DNA from: JBBQNR01 sp963774075
GTDB taxonomy: Bacteria; Actinomycetota; Thermoleophilia; Solirubrobacterales; JBBDJG01
Assembly (NCBI GenBank): GCA_963774075.1
Contig: CAVZDP010000003.1
Span: 806,001 to 870,000, forward strand
Direction of reading: 5' to 3'
DNA: 64,000 bases
Numbering within the stretch: the first letter of the stretch is position 1; each line of letters begins with the position of its first letter. Positions 51,118-59,989 of this stretch are shown here, one piece after another. Below the pieces are notes generated by a model. That model was not told the origin of the DNA, made no database searches, and saw only the letters and a list, made by a program, of their open reading frames with translations. Both the position numbers and the translations under genes were made by a program.

Positions 51118-52015
51118 CCACAGCCTGTTCGCGCACCGGCGGGACCGCCGACTTGGCTCCGTCGACCCGTTGCGCCTTCCCGGTCAGGTCGTGGGCTTCG
51201 ATAGGCGGGTGGATGCGATCCGCTGGTAGCACCTCTCGCTGCGATGCCGCCTCCATGCGCTCGCGCTGGAGGGCGGCGAAGCGGCGCACGTACCAGTGGC
51301 GCAGGTGAATGCGGTAGGCGATCGCCAGCGTGTCCACGAACATGCGGCGGACGGCCGCGTTCGTGATGCCGCTGCCTGTGAAGCGATAGTCGAGCCGCAC
51401 CGGCGTTTCCTCGATCCGGTCGAAGCCGAACTCCGCACCGACGGCCAGGAGCTCGAGGTCGTACGCGTAGCGCTTGATCAGGAGCAGCGGCACGGCGGTG
51501 TCGAGCATCTCGCGCCGGAAGAGCTTCGCGCCCACCTGGGTGTCGCGGACGCTGACGCGCAACAGCGCTCGCACCAGGAGCTGAAAGCCCCACGAGTAGA
51601 GGCGCCGCACGAGTGGGTAATGGACCTCGCTGTCGGGATGGCGCTTGCTCCCGATCACCGCGTCAACGTGCGGTTGCCGCTCGAAGCGGCGCGCGGCATC
51701 CACGATCACGTCGGGGTGGATGTCGAGGTCGCCGTCGAGCCAGCCGACGAGTCTGCCGCGCGCGTGCGCGAAGCCACAGGTGACCGCGACCCCCTTGCCC
51801 TGGTTCTGCTCGTAGCGAAGCACCCGCACGCGCGAGTCGCCCACGGCTGCGGCGCGCTCCGCCGTGTCGTCAGTGCTCCCGTCGCAGACCACGATCACCT
51901 CGAACGGCGCTCCGAGACCTTCGAGCGACTCGGCCACGAGCCCGAGGTTGCGCTCGATGAACGCGGCGCCGTTGAAGACCGGCATCACGAGGGAGAGGTG
52001 GGGCGTGTCGGTCAT
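51101..52015 (-). CDS. GT2 glycosyltransferase (Alg5/polyprenyl-phosphate glucosyltransferase-like)
   Basis: 304 residues from ATG 52015, seven bases after the wecB stop. Motifs: LSLVMPVFNGAAFIERNL, EVIVVCDGSTDDTAERA, QGKGVAVTCGFAHARGRLVGWLDGDLDIHPDVI (DxD), VIGSKRHPDSEV and VRDTQVGAKLFRREML. The last is typical of dolichyl- or undecaprenyl-phosphate hexosyltransferases. It lacks membrane helices. It would supply lipid-linked sugar to the GT-C-like proteins of the same operon. Confidence 0.87.
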   Translation of the reverse strand: MTDTPHLSLVMPVFNGAAFIERNLGLVAESLEGLGAPFEVIVVCDGSTDDTAERAAAVGDSRVRVLRYEQNQGKGVAVTCGFAHARGRLVGWLDGDLDIHPDVIVDAARRFERQPHVDAVIGSKRHPDSEVHYPLVRRLYSWGFQLLVRALLRVSVRDTQVGAKLFRREMLDTAVPLLLIKRYAYDLELLAVGAEFGFDRIEETPVRLDYRFTGSGITNAAVRRMFVDTLAIAYRIHLRHWYVRRFAALQRERMEAASQREVLPADRIHPPIEAHDLTGKAQRVDGAKSAVPPVREQAVATDER

Positions 52016-52022
52016 CACTTGA

Positions 52023-53219
52023 TCATCCCGCGCCGCGAGCGGCCCGCGTGGTAGCCGCCGCGCCGTCGCTGGAATCATGATCCTCGTGTCGCAGCGACCC
52101 GGCTCGCGCCGGTTCGAGGAAACCCCGCTCCTCCAGTAGGGCGACGACTCGCTCCGAGGGGCTCTCGCTCGGTGGCGCGGAGTCGGTGCGAAGGCGACCG
52201 GGGTCGGCGAGGAAGTCGCGCACGACCTCGAGGTCCATGCGCGACAGCACGACCGAGCCGTCGAGGCCGGTCTCGTGCTCGGTGACGGCGCGATGGATCA
52301 GGCAGGGCAACCCGATGAAAGCGCACTCCTCCTGGCTGCCGCCGGAGTCGGTGACGAGGAAGGAGCTGGCCTTCAGCAGCGCGAGGAAGTGGAAGTAGCG
52401 CTGCCTGGGAATGCGGACGAAGCGCTCCGAGTCGAAGAGGTGAGCGAAGCCCGCGGAATCGACCGCAGCGGCGGTCGTCGGGTGGTCGACGAAGAGCAGC
52501 CGAGTGCCCTGCTGGGCCGAGTCGCGCAGGACGTTCAGGATCGCGCCGAGCGCCTCGCGGCTCTCGATCAGCTCGAAACGATGCAGTGAGACCAGCCCGA
52601 ACGGCTCGGTCGGGACGTCGATCCCGGGCGGCAGGGCTGCGGGTATGTCGCGCAGGTTGTCGGCGATCGTGTTGTAGCCGGTGTCGATGATCTCGCCGCG
52701 GGCGCCCTCGCCGCGCAGGTTGGCGACCGCGCGAGCGCCCGGCGCGAAGTGGATCGTCGCGAGCTTCGCGGTCGCGCGGCGATTGAGCTCCTCCGGGAAC
52801 GGCGTGCGCCAGTCGCCGCTTCGCATGCCGGCCTCGATGTGGGCGACCGGAACGCGCATGAGGCGTCCGAGCGCCGCGCCGATGATCGTCGTGAAGGTGT
52901 CGCCGTGGACGATCATCAGCGGCCGCCCATCGCCCCGTAGCCGGAGCCCGATCTCGCCACGGCGGCGCGCGAAGCGGCCGGCGACGGATGCGAGCCAGCC
53001 CGGGATGTGACGCGGGCGTTCGAGGTCGGCGCCGCGGTGACCTCGCGCCAGCCAATAGTCCGGCGCCTGCAGCCCGAAGTCCGACAGCATCGGCCCAATC
53101 TGTTGTGCCTGCTGGCCGGTGCACATCCCGAGAACGGGCACGCCTCGCTCCTCGAGCCGGCGGAGAACCGGCGCGAGCTTGATGAGCTCGCCCGTGGTTC
53201 CGTAGACGACGCCGATCAT
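52023..53219 (-). CDS. wecB: UDP-N-acetylglucosamine 2-epimerase
   Basis: 398 residues from the ATG overlapping the upstream GT2 stop (ATGA). Motifs: GVVYGTTGELIKLAPVLRRL, MCTGQQAQQI, IVHGDTFTTIIGAAL, HIEAGMRSGDWRTPFPEELNRR and VTDSGGSQEECAFIGLPCL, all diagnostic for non-hydrolysing WecB/MnaA. It interconverts UDP-GlcNAc and UDP-ManNAc, the substrate for the dehydrogenase at 31611 and the GT26 at 32993. The last ~40 residues are a disordered, locus-specific tail. Confidence 0.92.
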   Translation of the reverse strand: MIGVVYGTTGELIKLAPVLRRLEERGVPVLGMCTGQQAQQIGPMLSDFGLQAPDYWLARGHRGADLERPRHIPGWLASVAGRFARRRGEIGLRLRGDGRPLMIVHGDTFTTIIGAALGRLMRVPVAHIEAGMRSGDWRTPFPEELNRRATAKLATIHFAPGARAVANLRGEGARGEIIDTGYNTIADNLRDIPAALPPGIDVPTEPFGLVSLHRFELIESREALGAILNVLRDSAQQGTRLLFVDHPTTAAAVDSAGFAHLFDSERFVRIPRQRYFHFLALLKASSFLVTDSGGSQEECAFIGLPCLIHRAVTEHETGLDGSVVLSRMDLEVVRDFLADPGRLRTDSAPPSESPSERVVALLEERGFLEPARAGSLRHEDHDSSDGAAATTRAARGAG

Positions 53220-54235
53220 CGGGCCGCGCGGTGGCCGATCGCCATCATCCCGCCGCGCCAGATCCCCGCCGAGTAGGCGAGTGCGAACGGGCCGCTGAGC
53301 AGCGCGAACGCTACGACGTCGCCCGGTGGACGGCGCATCGCCGTCGCTCCCGCGGCCGCGGCGAGCGGCGCGCCGAGCGCGAGCGCGAGCGCGATGCGCG
53401 GGCGCCGTAGCGCGAGCAGGGCGAACGCGAGCGAGCTCGGAAAGAACGCGAGCAGGGCGCCGAAGAAGCGCGTGCCGGGGCGCCCGAAGCCGTCGACGAA
53501 GGTCGTCCCGCGATGAAACGCATGCCGCAGGAAGCGCCCGAGCGAGTCGCGCGAGGTGTAGCTGCAGGCGAACTGCGGCGAGATGTTGATCGGTTGCTCC
53601 GCGGCGATCGAGCGGATCAGCAGCGTGTCGTCGCTCGAGAAGCGCGAGTCCTCGTACATGGAGCTGAACTCGCCCAGGGCGCGAACCAGCAACGCTCGCG
53701 AGGCGATGAAGCAGCCGGTCCCCTTCGGGTAGCGGTCGTACTCCTCCAGCCCGAAGCTCGTCGTACGAGGGTTCCCGAGGTAGTCGCGCCACGCCACGTA
53801 CGTGACGGTGCGCCAGAAGCGGGCAAAGGGGTTGCCTTCGACGTCGATCTCGACGTGGCCGTTCCAAGCCGGCAGCCGCTCCCCGTTGAGGCTCGACGCT
53901 ACGAACCGCAGCGACTCCGGCGCCACGAACACGCGGCTGTCGAGGAGAAAGACGAGGTCGCCGCTCGCGGCGCGGATGCCTGCCTCGCGGGCGGCGAAGC
54001 GGCCGCGGTTGTCCTGCGTGATCACGCGCAGCGACGGCCCCGGGGCGAGGGACGAGAGAACGTTCTTGGTCTCCTGGTCGGAGCCGTCGTCCACTATCAC
54101 GATCTCGGCCCGGCCCGCGAACCCGGAGTTCCCGATGGCGGTCGCCGCATGCTCCACGCAGCTGCCGACCCACTGCGCCTCGTTGTGCACGGGGATCACG
54201 ATCGACAGGGTCGGGATGTCTTGCCGCACGGTCAT
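53216..54235 (-). CDS. family 2 glycosyltransferase with C-terminal membrane segments
   Basis: 339 residues from the ATG overlapping the upstream stop (ATGA). GT-A core: LSIVIPVHNEAQWVGSCVEHA, AEIVIVDDGSDQETKNVL, NRGRFAAREAGIRAASGDLVFLLDSRV (the DxD position reads DSR), then RYPKGTGCFIASRALLVRALGEF and SSDDTLLIR. Two or three hydrophobic segments (~250-330) anchor it in the membrane. The donor is unknown. It is coupled to wecB downstream. Confidence 0.85.
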   Translation of the reverse strand: MTVRQDIPTLSIVIPVHNEAQWVGSCVEHAATAIGNSGFAGRAEIVIVDDGSDQETKNVLSSLAPGPSLRVITQDNRGRFAAREAGIRAASGDLVFLLDSRVFVAPESLRFVASSLNGERLPAWNGHVEIDVEGNPFARFWRTVTYVAWRDYLGNPRTTSFGLEEYDRYPKGTGCFIASRALLVRALGEFSSMYEDSRFSSDDTLLIRSIAAEQPINISPQFACSYTSRDSLGRFLRHAFHRGTTFVDGFGRPGTRFFGALLAFFPSSLAFALLALRRPRIALALALGAPLAAAAGATAMRRPPGDVVAFALLSGPFALAYSAGIWRGGMMAIGHRAAR

Positions 54236-56310
54236 CGCTCGCCTCTGGTAGTGACGTCATTGAACTGGAAGGAGGCGTCGCGAACCTGGATGCTGCCTTC
54301 GCGGCTGTCTGGACCGGGGATCTGCTCGGGCCCCGGGCTTGCCTCGATTCGCAGGTCGATCCTCTTGTTGAAGGTGATGGGGAGTCGCACCGACCCGAGG
54401 TGAAGCTGCCGGTGACTGGCCACGACGGTGCCGTCGGGCGTAGTGATCTCAACGTCGCGGGGGCGGCCGTTGGACTCGATGGTGAGCACGAGGAAGCCTT
54501 TGCAGGGCGCGCACGAGCCGAAGAGCTGGATCGTGCCGCTCTCGTCGAGCAGCCAGTTGTAGATGCCCGCGAGGCCCCGCTGGGTCGCGCTGAAGCCGCC
54601 GTCCAGGTGCACGAGCGCCCGGGGGCTGCGCACGTCGATCTCGTAGAGGCCGATGTATGGATCCTCGGTCACGAGCCGGTAGGGAGGGCCGAGGCGACGG
54701 GACTTCCTCACCCCACCGAACGGGACGTCGCGGCGCACGAGGACGTAGCGAACGCCGAGCGCCTTCAGGTCGTTGGCGGTGCTCCGCCGGGCGGGGAAGG
54801 CGAGGTTCAATGCGCGGCGCTCCTCGGAGCTTCCGGGCAGGTACCCGTTGACGACCTGTTTTTCGTGCCAGGCCTGGTAGAAGATGTCGCCGTAGAACGC
54901 GCCCTCCGCGCCAACGAGCGGATACTCGGCAGTGAGCCCGTCGGGCATGCGGGCCAGGCGCTCGTATGTGGGCGGCACGTCGATCTTGGTCGTTCGTACC
55001 GGCTGGCGCGCCCACAGATCACCGGCGACCACCACCAGCAGCAGGGCGAGCACGGCCGCCTGCGTGGCCGGAGCGCGGCGGCGCACCAGCCACAGCGCGC
55101 CGATCGCCGCCAGCAACACGAGGCCGAGCATCACGACGACGACGAGGCGAGAGAAGATGCGCCAGGTCGTCGTGAACTCATACAGGAGGCGCGTCGGCGT
55201 GTTGACGTCGATTCCCAGCAGGTTCACCACCGGCTGGAGCGAGAACGAGAAGCCGGCCACGACGAGCGCCGCGCCGGCCAGGCTGAGCAACTGCCAGCGA
55301 CCGCCTTCGCGCAGCCCGGCCACCAACCCCAGGAGCGCGAGTGCGAGTACTCCCATGCCGACGTAGAGCACGTTTTCGGCCGGGTTCGAGTCGTGCAGGT
55401 GCGACTCGCGAAACTCTCGCGCCTGATCGCCCAGGAGCGGGTGCTGGGCGCTCGGCACCACGTACTCGTCCACACGCGCCGCGTATCTGTCGGCCTCCCC
55501 GAGCGTGTGACTGCGTACCTCGCTGCGAGGGGCGGCCTGGTTCAACAGCGTCATCGCCCCGAGCCACGAGATGCCGATCGCGAAGGCCACGGCGAGCGCC
55601 GTCGCGGTCGGTTGCAAGATCCCACGGTCCCAGGCGACGACCAGGGCCGTGACCGCGAGCGCCGCAGCCATCACGCCCGCAAACAGGATGTGGTACGGCG
55701 TCCAGGCGAGCGCGAGCACGAGCGCGAGGCCGGCCCAGACGCCGTTTCGCCGCGTCGGGCGCTCCGTCAGCTCCAACAGCCGCCACAGCGGGACCACCAG
55801 GACCCAGCCGTGGACGAAGTCCACGTGGCCCTGCCCCTTGATGACCACGAACGGGTAGAAGGCCCAGGCGAATCCGGCGAGAAAGGCAACGCCCGCGTGC
55901 CCGAGCAGGCGCCTCACCAGCAGGAACATCGCCACCCCCGACAGCACGTAGCCGAGCAGGATGTAGACGTTGATCGCCGCCACCGGTCCGAGCAGCAGGG
56001 ACAGGAGATAGAGGCTGGCCGTCGCGGGGAAGGTGGCGATGTTGAGCGTCCAGCGAACGGGCAGGCCGTCTGGGCCGTTGAAGTCCGTGAAGGTGCCCGG
56101 CGCGAACGGAAAGATCCCGTTCTCCGTCAGCTCCCGGTAGACGGCGATGGCGCCGGCCGAGTCTCCGACGACGCCATAGATCCGCGATTCGAGGTCCAGG
56201 ACGAGCGGCCACGTCAGGAAGATCGCGAAACTGGCGCAGGCGATCGCCACGGCGAGCGACTGCAGGGTACGTCTGGATCGAAGGCGTTCGAGGAGGAGGG
56301 CCCGGGACAC
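54232..56310 (-). CDS. GT-C-like multi-spanning membrane protein (pair A, member 1)
   Basis: 692 residues. About 11 membrane helices (~18-455) and a C-terminal extracytoplasmic domain (~460-692). The first loop contains YGVVGDSAGAIAVYREL, and the second region GQGHVDFVHGWVLVVPLWRL with AWTPYHILF; both recur in the paralogue at 57815. The tail has KALGVRYVLVRRDVPF, shared by related proteins, and a CAPCKG pair. The layout fits GT-C glycosyltransferases or YfhO-type sugar-transfer proteins that decorate polymers outside the cell. Start overlap (ATGA) couples it to the GT2 downstream. Confidence 0.75.
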   Translation of the reverse strand: MSRALLLERLRSRRTLQSLAVAIACASFAIFLTWPLVLDLESRIYGVVGDSAGAIAVYRELTENGIFPFAPGTFTDFNGPDGLPVRWTLNIATFPATASLYLLSLLLGPVAAINVYILLGYVLSGVAMFLLVRRLLGHAGVAFLAGFAWAFYPFVVIKGQGHVDFVHGWVLVVPLWRLLELTERPTRRNGVWAGLALVLALAWTPYHILFAGVMAAALAVTALVVAWDRGILQPTATALAVAFAIGISWLGAMTLLNQAAPRSEVRSHTLGEADRYAARVDEYVVPSAQHPLLGDQAREFRESHLHDSNPAENVLYVGMGVLALALLGLVAGLREGGRWQLLSLAGAALVVAGFSFSLQPVVNLLGIDVNTPTRLLYEFTTTWRIFSRLVVVVMLGLVLLAAIGALWLVRRRAPATQAAVLALLLVVVAGDLWARQPVRTTKIDVPPTYERLARMPDGLTAEYPLVGAEGAFYGDIFYQAWHEKQVVNGYLPGSSEERRALNLAFPARRSTANDLKALGVRYVLVRRDVPFGGVRKSRRLGPPYRLVTEDPYIGLYEIDVRSPRALVHLDGGFSATQRGLAGIYNWLLDESGTIQLFGSCAPCKGFLVLTIESNGRPRDVEITTPDGTVVASHRQLHLGSVRLPITFNKRIDLRIEASPGPEQIPGPDSREGSIQVRDASFQFNDVTTRGER

Positions 56311-56381
56311 GGCAGATCCCTAGCGATTCGGGGACGCCGTCAACCAGGCCGGCGTCGCGTCGGCGACCGCTTGCATCTGGG

Positions 56382-57818
56382 CTAGCCGGTCCGGTCTCGA
56401 GGTTTCCAGAGCAGGCGGTGAAAGCGGAGCTCGTTGCCCACCAGCACGAGCCCGACCACAACTGCCTGCACCAGCGCGACCTGGGCGGGAGAGTTGTGGA
56501 AGAGCGAGATCCCGATGACCTGGAGCAGGATCCCGAACCCGAGCAGCATGCTCCAGCGCCTGTCCTCGACGGCGACGGTGTAGATCACGAGCAGATACAG
56601 AAGCGACATGCCGGCGCCCGCGCACACGATCGGCAGCACGCCGTCTGTCGCGTCCTCGTACTTGCTGCCGAACATCAAATCGACGACCTGATCGGGCGCC
56701 AAGATTGCCGGAAGCGCGGCGAACACGGTCGTGACGCCGACGAGCAGCCCGGCGATCCGCAGCACGCGGCCCGCCTCCTGCCGGGTGTGCCTGGCGCGGG
56801 CGGCATTCGGGACCATCACGACCGCGACCGCACCGGGGAGGAACATGACGACCTTGCCGATCGTGGAGAGCGCGGCGTAGAGGCCGACGTCGTGGGGCGA
56901 GAGGTAGAGCTTCGCCAGCAGGATGTCCAGGTTGCTGATCACGGCGAAGGCGACGAATGCGAGGCTGGCCGTAACGGTTCTCACGTCTGGCCTGCGTCGG
57001 AACCCGGCGGTCGCGGCGCCCGTGCCCCGGCCGATCAGGTCGTTTCGCAGCAGCCAGGCAGCGCCCCCGAGCACGACCGCGACGCCCAGCGCCTGACCGG
57101 CGATCGCTCCCCCCGAGCCGCCGCCCGTGGATGCCCAGGGGACCCCGAACGCGATCCGCGACAGAGCGATCCCGAGCAGCATCGACCCGAACGCGAGATA
57201 GCGGTCCATCCCCTGCAGCGCGCCCATCGCCACCGGAAGGAGGAAGGAGAGCATTATCAGGGGCGCGAGCGCGATCGCGGGACCCGGCGCCTGGAGGTCG
57301 AGCACCTCGACGACGAACGGGATCGACAGCGTGTACACGACTCCCGCCAGTGCGGCCACGACCGCCACGTGTGCGAGCGCGTGCCTGATCAGATACCGAA
57401 CGCGGTCCATGCGTCCGGCCGTCGAGTACGTCGCGACTCGCTCCGCGATCACGGTCTGTGCGGCCGCGGTGGGTACGGTCACGACGACCAGGAGGGCCAG
57501 CAGGGCCGTCAAGTCTCCGTAGCTCGCCGGCTCGAGCACGCGGCTGAAGATGAGGTTCGAGGCGTAGTTGGTCGCGCTCGCGAGCAGGGTCAGGATCACC
57601 ATCAGCGACGCGCCCATGCCCATGCGCGACAGGAGCGGCCGCAGCGCGCCCGGTGAGGGAGGCGCGGCGGGGCCGGCCTGCTCCTGAACGCTCGCCGGGT
57701 CGAGCACGTCAGGACCCGGCGCCGGGTCCTGACCCGACCGGCTATCGAGCTCCGTTCCTTTTGCGGTCCAGCGCGCCACCGGAGACTCCGAATCTAACCC
57801 AGTACGCCTTCGGCTCAT
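56382..57818 (-). CDS. polysaccharide flippase (Wzx/MATE-like)
   Basis: 478 residues with about 12-14 membrane helices and a disordered N-terminal ~55 residues. The hydrophobic core begins MGMGASLMVILTLLASATNYASNLIFSRVL, and LTALLALLVVVTVPTAAAQTVIAERVATYS continues the polysaccharide-synthesis/oligosaccharide flippase pattern of the MOP superfamily. It flips lipid-linked glycan across the membrane. Its start overlaps the stop of the GT-C-like gene upstream (ATGA). It is unrelated in detail to the MurJ-like flippase at 41665, so two export units may exist. Confidence 0.85.
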   Translation of the reverse strand: MSRRRTGLDSESPVARWTAKGTELDSRSGQDPAPGPDVLDPASVQEQAGPAAPPSPGALRPLLSRMGMGASLMVILTLLASATNYASNLIFSRVLEPASYGDLTALLALLVVVTVPTAAAQTVIAERVATYSTAGRMDRVRYLIRHALAHVAVVAALAGVVYTLSIPFVVEVLDLQAPGPAIALAPLIMLSFLLPVAMGALQGMDRYLAFGSMLLGIALSRIAFGVPWASTGGGSGGAIAGQALGVAVVLGGAAWLLRNDLIGRGTGAATAGFRRRPDVRTVTASLAFVAFAVISNLDILLAKLYLSPHDVGLYAALSTIGKVVMFLPGAVAVVMVPNAARARHTRQEAGRVLRIAGLLVGVTTVFAALPAILAPDQVVDLMFGSKYEDATDGVLPIVCAGAGMSLLYLLVIYTVAVEDRRWSMLLGFGILLQVIGISLFHNSPAQVALVQAVVVGLVLVGNELRFHRLLWKPRDRTG

Positions 57819-59989
57819 CGATCGCCCTCACGGGCGAACTGGAAGGACTCCCTCAGGATCGCGACGCTGACGGAGCGTGGGTCCGGCGACCCCGTCGCCT
57901 CGGTGATGGACCTGGGCCCCGGGCTCGCCTCGATCCGGAGGTCCAGGCGGCGGTCGAAGCGCACCGGGACTCGTATCCGTTTCGAGTCGGCGATCCTCGT
58001 GCGAAGCCGCTCGCGCCCGCTCGAGTCGCGCACGACGATCTCGCGCGGCTGGGCGAAGCTTCTGACCTGGAACGCGACCGTGCCCTCGCACGGTGAGCAG
58101 GCGCCGAGCACCTCGAGCGTCCCCTGCGGCTCGACCATCCATTGGTAGCGCCTGCGGCCCTCGTCCTCGGGCGGCGTGAAGCCCTCCATCGGCGTGACCA
58201 GCGCCTGCGGGCCTGGAACCTTCAGCTCGTAGACGGCGATGTACGGGTCGCGCGTGCGAAGCTGGAACTCGGGCCCCGGGCGGCCGGGGTCAGGCAGGTT
58301 GCCGGCCTCGATGTCGCGCCGCACCAGCACGTAGCGGACTCCGAGAGCCTTGAGCCCGCGTGCGGTCGCGGGATCCGAGAGGTCGGCGAGCCGCAGCGCC
58401 CGGTTCTCCTCGGGGCTGCCCTCGGGGAACCCGTTGACGATCGGCTTGTCGTGCCAGCCCTGGTAGAAGACGTCCCCGTACTGGGACTGCTCCGCCGGGA
58501 CCAGCGGGTACTCGACCGCGGTGCCGGGCGGCATCTGCGCGAGACGGTTGTAGGCGTCCGGCACGATCAGCTTGTTGGTGCCCTGTGCGGGCCGTGCCCA
58601 CAGATCCGCGCCGATCACGACCAGCAGGACGGCCAGCAGGGCCGCCTGGAGGGCGAGCGCGCGACGGCGCACGATGAAGAACATCCCGATCGCCGCCAGC
58701 ACGACCAGGGCGAGCATCACCACCACGACGAGCCGCGAGAACACGCGCCAGCTCGCCGTGAGCTCGAAGAGGAACTTGGTCGCCGTGGGGAACGTTAACC
58801 CGAGCAGGTCCACCTCCGGCGGAGCGGAGAACGCGAACGCGGCGACGGCAAGGGTCGCCGCGGCGACGGCCACTCTGCGCAGCCGCCCTCCCTGAAGCAA
58901 TCCGAAGATCAACCCGGCCAGCGCGAGCGCCAGCACGGTGCCGCCGACGTAGAGCGTGTTCTCGGCCCTGTTCGATCCGTGCAGGTGATCGAGGCGATAC
59001 TCGCCCGCCTGCTCGCCGAACAGCGGATGCTCACTGGTCGGAACGACGTATTCCGCGGCCCGCGCCGAGAACGCCGTTGCCTCCTGGATGGTCTGGGTGC
59101 GGACCTCGCTGCGCTGCGCCGCGCGGTCCACCAGGCTCGCCCCCACGAGCCATGCCCCCGCGATGCCGGCGGTCACGGCGAGAGCTGCGACGGTCGGGCG
59201 CAAGAGCCGTCGCCGCCACGCGAGTGCGATTGCGGCTGCTCCGAGAGCGACGGCGGCCACACCGGTGAAGAGGATGTGGTACGGCGTCCATGCGAAGGCG
59301 AACACGACGGCGAGCCCTGCCCAGGCTCCGTTCCGGACGCTTGGTCGCTCGATGAGCTCGTACAGCCGCCAGACCGGGAGGACCAGCACCCAGCCGTGCA
59401 CGAAGTCGACGTGGCCCTGGGCCTTGACGACCACGAACGGGTAGAAGGCGTACGCGTAGCCGGCAACGAACGCAACTCCGGGGTGATCGAGGAGCCGTCG
59501 CACGAAGAGGAACATCGCCAGGCCGGAGAGAGTGAAGCCGAGCAGCGTGTAGATGCCGATGGCGGCGATCGGGCCGAACACGGCGGAGAGCCCGTACATG
59601 CTGGCGAACGCGGGCAGTGTCATCAGGTTCAGCGTCCAGCGGATGTCGAGCCCGTCCGGCGCGTTGAAGTCGTCGAGCGTGCCGGGCGCGAACGGGAACT
59701 CGCCGCTCTCGATCAGCTCGCGGTAGATCGAGATGGCGCCCGTCATGTCACCGGCGGCCCCGTACAGCGTCCCCCCGAGGTCGGTTACGAGCGGCCACGT
59801 CAGGTAGATCGCAAACGCCGCGTAGGCCGCGGTGGCGGCGAGCGCTTGGATCAGCGGCCGCGAGGCCAGGCTCGCCAGCCGCGACAAGAAGGTCGGCTCG
59901 ACGGCGCGACCGTCAGCGCTCGTCGGCGCCGGCACGGGCGCGGGAGCCGGCGGGACGGCCCCCGATTCCTTCTCCCTCAGGCGGAACAC
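57815..59989 (-). CDS. GT-C-like multi-spanning membrane protein (pair A, member 2)
   Basis: 724 residues from GTG 59989, which lies inside the 3' end of the upstream gene (77-base overlap). A disordered N-terminus (~1-35) is followed by about 11 helices and a C-terminal extracytoplasmic domain. It is paralogous to 54232-56310: YGAAGDMTGAISIYREL, GHVDFVHGWVLVLPVWRL, AWTPYHILF and KALGVRYVLVRRD are shared in the same order. The late CSPCEG cysteine pair is also shared. Likely an extracytoplasmic sugar transferase; start position is moderately certain. Confidence 0.74.
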   Translation of the reverse strand: MFRLREKESGAVPPAPAPVPAPTSADGRAVEPTFLSRLASLASRPLIQALAATAAYAAFAIYLTWPLVTDLGGTLYGAAGDMTGAISIYRELIESGEFPFAPGTLDDFNAPDGLDIRWTLNLMTLPAFASMYGLSAVFGPIAAIGIYTLLGFTLSGLAMFLFVRRLLDHPGVAFVAGYAYAFYPFVVVKAQGHVDFVHGWVLVLPVWRLYELIERPSVRNGAWAGLAVVFAFAWTPYHILFTGVAAVALGAAAIALAWRRRLLRPTVAALAVTAGIAGAWLVGASLVDRAAQRSEVRTQTIQEATAFSARAAEYVVPTSEHPLFGEQAGEYRLDHLHGSNRAENTLYVGGTVLALALAGLIFGLLQGGRLRRVAVAAATLAVAAFAFSAPPEVDLLGLTFPTATKFLFELTASWRVFSRLVVVVMLALVVLAAIGMFFIVRRRALALQAALLAVLLVVIGADLWARPAQGTNKLIVPDAYNRLAQMPPGTAVEYPLVPAEQSQYGDVFYQGWHDKPIVNGFPEGSPEENRALRLADLSDPATARGLKALGVRYVLVRRDIEAGNLPDPGRPGPEFQLRTRDPYIAVYELKVPGPQALVTPMEGFTPPEDEGRRRYQWMVEPQGTLEVLGACSPCEGTVAFQVRSFAQPREIVVRDSSGRERLRTRIADSKRIRVPVRFDRRLDLRIEASPGPRSITEATGSPDPRSVSVAILRESFQFAREGDR

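Noticed and set aside
54400..56385. Long plus-strand open frame (about 661 codons) opposite a GT-C-like gene
   Set aside because: Composition is that of an antisense shadow (His/Arg/Glu-rich), with no recognisable domain. The minus-strand gene has membrane helices and a paralogue.
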